Assembly (NCBI GenBank): GCA_902773215.1 | Contig: CACYDQ010000417.1 | Coordinates: 1 to 10,792 of the forward strand | Source: an uncultured Spirochaetaceae bacterium | GTDB lineage: Bacteria; Spirochaetota; Spirochaetia; Treponematales; Treponemataceae | DNA: 10,792 bases | Direction: 5' to 3' | Part shown: positions 7,220 through 10,792 of the stretch, one piece after another | Numbering within the stretch: position 1 is the stretch's first letter | Layout: every line of letters begins with the position of its first letter | The notes under the pieces: generated by a model | Databases searched by the model: none | What the model saw: the letters and a program-made list of their open reading frames with translations, nothing else | What the model was told of the DNA's origin: nothing | Made by a program: the position numbers and the translations under genes

Positions 7220-8992
7220 ATGACATGTTCCAAGTGTGGTGAAAAACTGGAAGACGGTGCGGCGTTCTGCACGAACTGCGGGGAGAAACTTGCGTCCGCA
7301 CCTGTCTGCCCGTATTGCGGTGCGGTGCTGCGAGAAGATGATAGCTTCTGTGGCAAATGCGGAAAGCCTGTTACCAAGGAAGCGCAACCAGCTGACTCAG
7401 ACATTGATACAAAGCCTGATATTCCTGCCTGTAAGCAGGAAAATGGCAACGACATGACTGCTTCCACGAATCCGAAACAGGTAAAGGATTATTCCTTTCA
7501 GGAACTACTCGACTTGGAAAAAAAAACGCACGGATCTGATATCCAGTTCGAACTTGGGGAATGCTATCTCTACGGGAACGGGACTACAAAAAGTGAAGGT
7601 GAAGCATTCCGATGGTATTGCGAATCTGCAAAACAAGGAAATCCAGAGGGCCAATACAAGCGGGGATTATGCTTCCAGTCCGGTTGGGGGACGGAGGCGA
7701 ACGATGCGAGTGCGTTTGAGTCTTTTAAGAAAGCTGCATTGCAAGCAAACGTTTCTGCGGCACAAGAACTTGGTTCCTGCTACTTGAACGCTAGAGGAAC
7801 CGAATGCGACCTGAAAGAGGCTTGCAAATGGCTTACCTATGCCGCATCGCACGGTTCTAAAGCGGCAGAGCAATTGTTGGAAAATACAAAGGAACGTTTC
7901 TCCGAAGCATTCTTCAATGCCACAAGACATAACAACATTGAGGTTGTGAAAGGTTTTGTCGAGGCCGGTATAGATGTGAATCTGGCTGACGCTCAAGATT
8001 TGACACCCCTCATGGTTTCTGCGAAAGAAGGATATGGTGATGCTGTCAAGCTCCTCATCAACAGCGGGGCGAAAGTGAACTTTGATACCAGGACTGGCTG
8101 GACAGCTCTGATGCTCGCAGTCAAAAACGGGCACAGCGATATTGTCAAACAGCTGCTCGATGCCAATGCGAAAGCAAACCTTACTGACAAGGATGGTCGG
8201 ACAGCTCTGATGCTCGCAGTCAAAAGCGACCATAGCGACATTGTCAAACAGCTGCTCGATGCCGGTGCGAACGTAAACCTTGCTGACAAGGATGGTCGGA
8301 CGGTCCTGATGCTTGCAACCGAAAGCGGACACAGCGACATTGTCAAACAGCTGATTGATTCCGGTGTAAACGTAAACTTTGCTGACAAGGATGGTCGGAC
8401 TGCTCTGATGCTCGCAGTCGAAAGCGGACACAGCGACATTGTCAAACAACTGCTCGATGTCGGCGCGAAAACAAACCTTGCTGATATACATGGAAAGACA
8501 GCCCTGATGCTTGCAGTGCAGAAGGATTATGACGTTATTGCAAAATTGCTTCTTGATGCCGGTGCGGATGTAAATGCTGTTGATGAGAACAAAACAACCG
8601 CATTGATGCTTGCGATAATGGTTCCTGATCCATTTTCTTTGTTGGGTTCTATTATAGGAATTTTTTCCTCTAAAATATCTGTAGAAAACACAAAAAAGAA
8701 ACAGCTGCACAAAGAGAAGCAACGCGCCATTATCAAAATGCTCATCAATGCGGCGGCTGATGTGAACAAAGCTGACAAGGAAGGTTACACGGCTTTGATG
8801 ATGGCAACAAAATCTCGTCTTAGTGAGATTGTTACAATTCTAATAGCGGCAGGTGCTGATGTAAAATTACGCAGCAACAACGGTGATACGGCGTTGAGTT
8901 TGGCAAGGGCCGCACAAAACGACGAGATTTCTAAACTACTTGTTGATGCAGGGGCTAGCCTAAAATTTTCTGATATATTAAGGAGCAAATAA
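7220..8992 (+). CDS. double zinc-ribbon protein with Sel1-like and ankyrin repeats (590 aa)
   Basis: Three parts are visible. Two zinc ribbons come first (C3/C6/C17/C20 and C30/C33/C44/C47), then a linker to about residue 90. Next are about three Sel1-like repeats (about 105-220), with the typical G-x-C/A-Y-x-x-G-x-G-T and A-x-x-W/F-x-x-x-A patterns. Finally ten ankyrin repeats run from about 227 to the end, consensus GxTALMLAVxxGHSDIVKQLLDAGAxVNLADKD. Repeat 8 carries a 31-residue insertion (from about residue 467) with a hydrophobic part FSLLGSIIGIF and a Lys-rich part. Both repeat families are protein-binding scaffolds, and no enzymatic motif is seen. There is no signal peptide. It has its own promoter candidate (7155-7163), and the next gene starts one base after its stop codon, so those two are translationally coupled. 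A scaffold or sensor role is inference; partners are unknown. Confidence 0.85.
   Translation: MTCSKCGEKLEDGAAFCTNCGEKLASAPVCPYCGAVLREDDSFCGKCGKPVTKEAQPADSDIDTKPDIPACKQENGNDMTASTNPKQVKDYSFQELLDLEKKTHGSDIQFELGECYLYGNGTTKSEGEAFRWYCESAKQGNPEGQYKRGLCFQSGWGTEANDASAFESFKKAALQANVSAAQELGSCYLNARGTECDLKEACKWLTYAASHGSKAAEQLLENTKERFSEAFFNATRHNNIEVVKGFVEAGIDVNLADAQDLTPLMVSAKEGYGDAVKLLINSGAKVNFDTRTGWTALMLAVKNGHSDIVKQLLDANAKANLTDKDGRTALMLAVKSDHSDIVKQLLDAGANVNLADKDGRTVLMLATESGHSDIVKQLIDSGVNVNFADKDGRTALMLAVESGHSDIVKQLLDVGAKTNLADIHGKTALMLAVQKDYDVIAKLLLDAGADVNAVDENKTTALMLAIMVPDPFSLLGSIIGIFSSKISVENTKKKQLHKEKQRAIIKMLINAAADVNKADKEGYTALMMATKSRLSEIVTILIAAGADVKLRSNNGDTALSLARAAQNDEISKLLVDAGASLKFSDILRSK
7235..7312 (+). 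repeat. 78-base exact direct repeat, copy A (zinc-ribbon cassette)
   Basis: Identical base for base to 9587-9664. It encodes most of the first zinc ribbon and the linker to the second. A further exact stretch follows after a short divergent part (around 7347-7375). The same cassette in the gene at 6128 shares 34 exact bases (6156-6189). Confidence 0.9.
8096..8491 (+). repeat. four near-identical 99-base ankyrin coding units
   Basis: Units start at 8096, 8195, 8294 and 8393, each exactly 99 bases (33 residues). They share long identical runs, such as the stretch coding for HSDIVKQL in all four. The other ankyrin units of the same gene are more diverged, so this block was probably amplified recently. 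Confidence 0.8.
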
Positions 8993-8993
8993 T

Positions 8994-9542
8994 ATGATTA
9001 CATGTCCCAACTGTGGTGAAGAACTGGACGATGGTACGATACACTGTACGAACTGTGGAGAACTCGTAGGCGAAGAACCCAAACCCGAAGTGCGGGAGAT
9101 AACGAAAACAATAACGAAAACGGTGGAAAAAAAGGTTGTGGACAAAGATGTCGTCCAGAAGTCCTATATGGACGGCATGGTCGAAGCCTTCAAGTTTATT
9201 TCCGACCTGACCGGAGGCATAGACATCCTTGATGACTCATTCTATCCGCTTGTTTCCGCCGCCGAGGATGAAAATGTTGATGTTGTGACTGCATTGCTGG
9301 AGGCGGGGGCGGACGTTGACCAGGCCGATGATGACGGAGATACCGCACTGATGAGGGCTTCTGCAAATGGATACAACAAGCTTGTGAAAATCCTCATCGA
9401 TGCAGGTGCCGACGTTGACATGACGAACGACAGCGACGAGTCCGCACTGTCTATTGCCCGTGACAACGACAACCGCTACATCGTCGGCTTACTGCGAAAG
9501 GCCGGTGCGTATGAGGACGATGACGATGATGATGATGATTAG
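8994..9542 (+). CDS. single zinc-ribbon protein with ankyrin repeats and poly-Asp tail (182 aa)
   Basis: The N-terminus is one zinc ribbon (C4, C7, C18, C21). A charged segment rich in Thr, Lys and Val follows (about 35-57) and may form a helix or coiled coil. Residues about 82-172 hold roughly three ankyrin repeats (VVTALLEAGADVDQADDDGDTALM, then a similar unit ending DAGADVDMT). The protein ends in eight Asp. AAGGAG at 8980-8985 is eight bases before the ATG, and that ATG is one base after the preceding stop, so translation is coupled to the Sel1/ankyrin gene. It looks like a short version of that neighbour without Sel1 repeats. An acidic tail can mimic nucleic acid or bind basic proteins, but no specific role can be read from it. 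Confidence 0.82.
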   Translation: MITCPNCGEELDDGTIHCTNCGELVGEEPKPEVREITKTITKTVEKKVVDKDVVQKSYMDGMVEAFKFISDLTGGIDILDDSFYPLVSAAEDENVDVVTALLEAGADVDQADDDGDTALMRASANGYNKLVKILIDAGADVDMTNDSDESALSIARDNDNRYIVGLLRKAGAYEDDDDDDDD

Positions 9543-9557
9543 TAAAATCCTTTGTGC

Positions 9558-9564
9558 AGGGGGA
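9558..9564 (+). promoter_or_regulatory. ribosome binding site deciding the start at 9572
   Basis: AGGGGGA is seven bases before the ATG at 9572. The in-frame GTG at 9554 lies upstream of this site, and the ATG at 9566 is only one base after it, so both are unlikely starts. Confidence 0.6.
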
Positions 9565-9571
9565 AATGATT

Positions 9572-10516
9572 ATGAAGTGTCCAAAATGTGGTGAAAAACT
9601 GGAAGACGGTGCGGCGTTCTGCACGAACTGCGGGGAGAAACTTGCGTCCGCACCTGTCTGCCCGCATTGCGGTGCAGAGCTGCGAGAAGGGGACGGCTTC
9701 TGTGGCAAATGCGGAAAGCCTGTTGCCAAGGAAGAGGAACCTTCCGTCTGTCCGAACTGCGGAGCGGAGCTTGAGCCTGATGAAAAATTCTGCAGCCAAT
9801 GCGATACGGCGGTGACCACGGAACATGCTGCGATGGATCAGGTGGAAAGCCATCAAACTCAGAATACTCAGCAAATGGAAACTGACATAAGTGCGTTCGA
9901 GTATGAAGAAGATGAGGAAGGGCTTGTTCTGACAGGATTGAAAGACAAATCCTTGACACAGATTGTGATTCCCGATTCTGTTACGGAAATAGGATGGGGA
10001 GCTTTCAGAGATTGCTATAGTCTTGAGAGTGTGGTGATACCTACTTCTGTCACGGCAATAAGATACGATGCTTTCAAGAATTGCAACAACCTTAGAAGTG
10101 TGGTGATTCCAGATTCAGTCACAGAAATAGGAAGCCATGCTTTCTCTGGGTGCAGTAGCCTTGAGAGCGTGGTGATACCTGATTCAGTCAGTTATATAAA
10201 TGAGCGCGCTTTCCGTGGATGCCGAAGTCTAAAGAGCGTAGTGATTCCCAATTCGATTCACCGTATAAGTAATTCAGCTTTCAATGGATGCAGTAGCCTT
10301 GAGAGCGTAGTGATTCCCGATTCTGTCTGGCACATAGAAAACAGTGCTTTCAGAGATTGTAGTAGTCTCAAGAATGTGGAGATTCCTCCATCCGTCACAG
10401 AAATAGAAGCTGAGGCTTTCTATGGATGTGACAGTCTTGAAAGTGTAGTAATTCCAGTTTCCGTAGGGAAAGCACGCCACGCTTTTCATAAGCATACTCG
10501 TATTATCAGGGAATAA
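9572..10516 (+). CDS. triple zinc-ribbon protein with BspA-type leucine-rich repeats (314 aa)
   Basis: Three zinc ribbons open the protein (C3/C6/C17/C20, C30/C33/C44/C47, C60/C63/C74/C77), one more than in its paralogue at 6128. A Gln/Glu-rich linker follows. From residue 128 there are seven perfect 23-residue BspA-type repeats and a terminal unit with the same cap, TRIIRE. The lead-in TGLKDKSLTQIVIP is also shared with the paralogue, so the two are full-length duplicates that differ in repeat number (seven against nine) and ribbon number. The first ribbon is nearly identical in DNA to that of the Sel1/ankyrin gene rather than to its LRR paralogue, a sign of cassette exchange. There is no signal peptide, so it is probably cytoplasmic. 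It begins 29 bases after the ankyrin gene and is likely in the same transcript. A binding or sensing role is inferred from the repeat type only. Confidence 0.85.
   Translation: MKCPKCGEKLEDGAAFCTNCGEKLASAPVCPHCGAELREGDGFCGKCGKPVAKEEEPSVCPNCGAELEPDEKFCSQCDTAVTTEHAAMDQVESHQTQNTQQMETDISAFEYEEDEEGLVLTGLKDKSLTQIVIPDSVTEIGWGAFRDCYSLESVVIPTSVTAIRYDAFKNCNNLRSVVIPDSVTEIGSHAFSGCSSLESVVIPDSVSYINERAFRGCRSLKSVVIPNSIHRISNSAFNGCSSLESVVIPDSVWHIENSAFRDCSSLKNVEIPPSVTEIEAEAFYGCDSLESVVIPVSVGKARHAFHKHTRIIRE
9587..9664 (+). repeat. 78-base exact direct repeat, copy B (zinc-ribbon cassette)
   Basis: Identical to 7235-7312. It sits at the same position within the first zinc ribbon of a gene whose remaining domains are different. 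Confidence 0.9.
9953..10513 (+). repeat. tandem 69-base coding repeats (BspA-type LRR), seven full units plus cap
   Basis: Units start at 9953, 10022, 10091, 10160, 10229, 10298 and 10367, with the cap unit from 10436. All are exactly 69 bases. The array is homologous to 6407-7105 but two units shorter. Confidence 0.85.
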
Positions 10517-10567
10517 GGGAATGCCATATCCTGCGAGGCATGATAACAAAAAAGAAAGAGGTGCTGC

Positions 10568-10792
10568 ATGACTTGTCGCTATTGCGGATATGAGCTTAGA
10601 ACCCAGGGGCACGAGCTACGGAGCAAATTTGGTCCCCGGTGCAACGGCAGCCCTTCGGGAAAGCACGCCGGGGTTTCGGACGGAAGCTGCTGCGTGTATT
10701 GCGGGCGGCCTGCCAAGCCGATTAACGGAAGGCTCCGCACGAGCCTGGGGCCGGACTGCCCCAATTCCCCCACAAGGGCGCACAGCCTGCAG
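10568..10792 (+). CDS. protein with tandem CCCH zinc-binding-like repeats (partial, 3' end outside window)
   Basis: Seventy-five codons are open to the window end. AAGAGGTG just upstream (about 10554-10561) gives a good ribosome site for the ATG at 10568. Two repeats stand exactly 39 residues apart: C3/C6/C25/H33 and C42/C45/C64/H72. Both have CxYCG, GPxC and a SP pair three residues after the third Cys. The spacing CxxC-x18-C-x7-H suggests one zinc site per repeat, unlike the compact CxxCG ribbons of the preceding genes. I do not recognise the family. It follows the LRR gene by 51 bases and may belong to the same unit, although its base composition is more GC-rich. The end of the protein and any further domain cannot be seen. 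Confidence 0.7.
   Translation, partial: MTCRYCGYELRTQGHELRSKFGPRCNGSPSGKHAGVSDGSCCVYCGRPAKPINGRLRTSLGPDCPNSPTRAHSLQ

Noticed and set aside
7667..8722. Open frame of 351 codons on the - strand opposite the ankyrin repeats
   Set aside because: Its apparent internal repeats are the mirror of the 99-base ankyrin units.
10519..10543. ATGCC...GGCAT inverted repeat after the second LRR gene
   Set aside because: The stem is only five pairs and is followed by A-rich, not T-rich, sequence, so it is not a convincing terminator.
1..10792. tRNA, rRNA, insertion sequence or transposase genes
   Set aside because: No sequence resembling these was seen on either strand by eye. A profile search would be needed to exclude small RNAs.

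Overview
The window looks like an accessory island in a moderately GC-rich anaerobic bacterium. Shine-Dalgarno sites are strong (AGGAG/GGGGGA type). BspA-type leucine-rich repeats (LRRs), Sel1 repeats and zinc-ribbon proteins are common in gut and oral anaerobes. A Selenomonas-like member of the Negativicutes is my guess, with low confidence. All recognisable genes lie on the + strand.

Layout. Bases 2-307 hold the C-terminal end of a WYL-family transcriptional regulator. A short intergenic stretch (308-462) follows, with a weak + strand terminator candidate and a much better hairpin-plus-U-tract terminator pointing to the - strand. Next come three tandem, closely spaced dynamin-like GTPases of different sizes (463-2205, 580 aa; about 2222-4561, 779 aa; 4579-6099, 506 aa). 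The third carries a C-terminal zinc ribbon. It is followed by four proteins that begin with one to three zinc ribbons of the CxxCG...CxxCG type and continue into different solenoid repeats: BspA-type LRRs (6128-7108), Sel1 plus ankyrin repeats (7220-8992), ankyrin repeats with a poly-Asp tail (8994-9542), and LRRs again (9572-10516). The right edge holds the start of a protein with a different Cys/His repeat, CxxC-x18-C-x7-H, repeated at exactly 39 residues (10568 to window end).

Transcription appears to be in at least two units. The GTPases and the first zinc-ribbon/LRR gene have gaps of 16-28 bases. After 7108 there is an intrinsic terminator (7120-7155), followed directly by an extended -10 promoter (TGCTATACT), so the Sel1/ankyrin gene and those after it can be expressed separately.

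How it may work (inference). Tandem bacterial dynamin-like proteins usually act together on membranes. LeoA/B/C of enterotoxigenic E. coli are three such proteins, and Leo-type dynamins have been reported as an anti-phage system (Eleos). Here a dynamin triad is linked to a set of proteins that share one N-terminal zinc-ribbon cassette but carry different binding repeats. Copies of the cassette are nearly identical in DNA: one 78-base stretch is exactly duplicated, which points to recent cassette copying. The idea worth testing is a dynamin-based defence or membrane-remodelling system in which zinc-ribbon/solenoid proteins are interchangeable sensors or adaptors docking on the zinc-ribbon GTPase. 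Nothing in the sequence proves the biological target.
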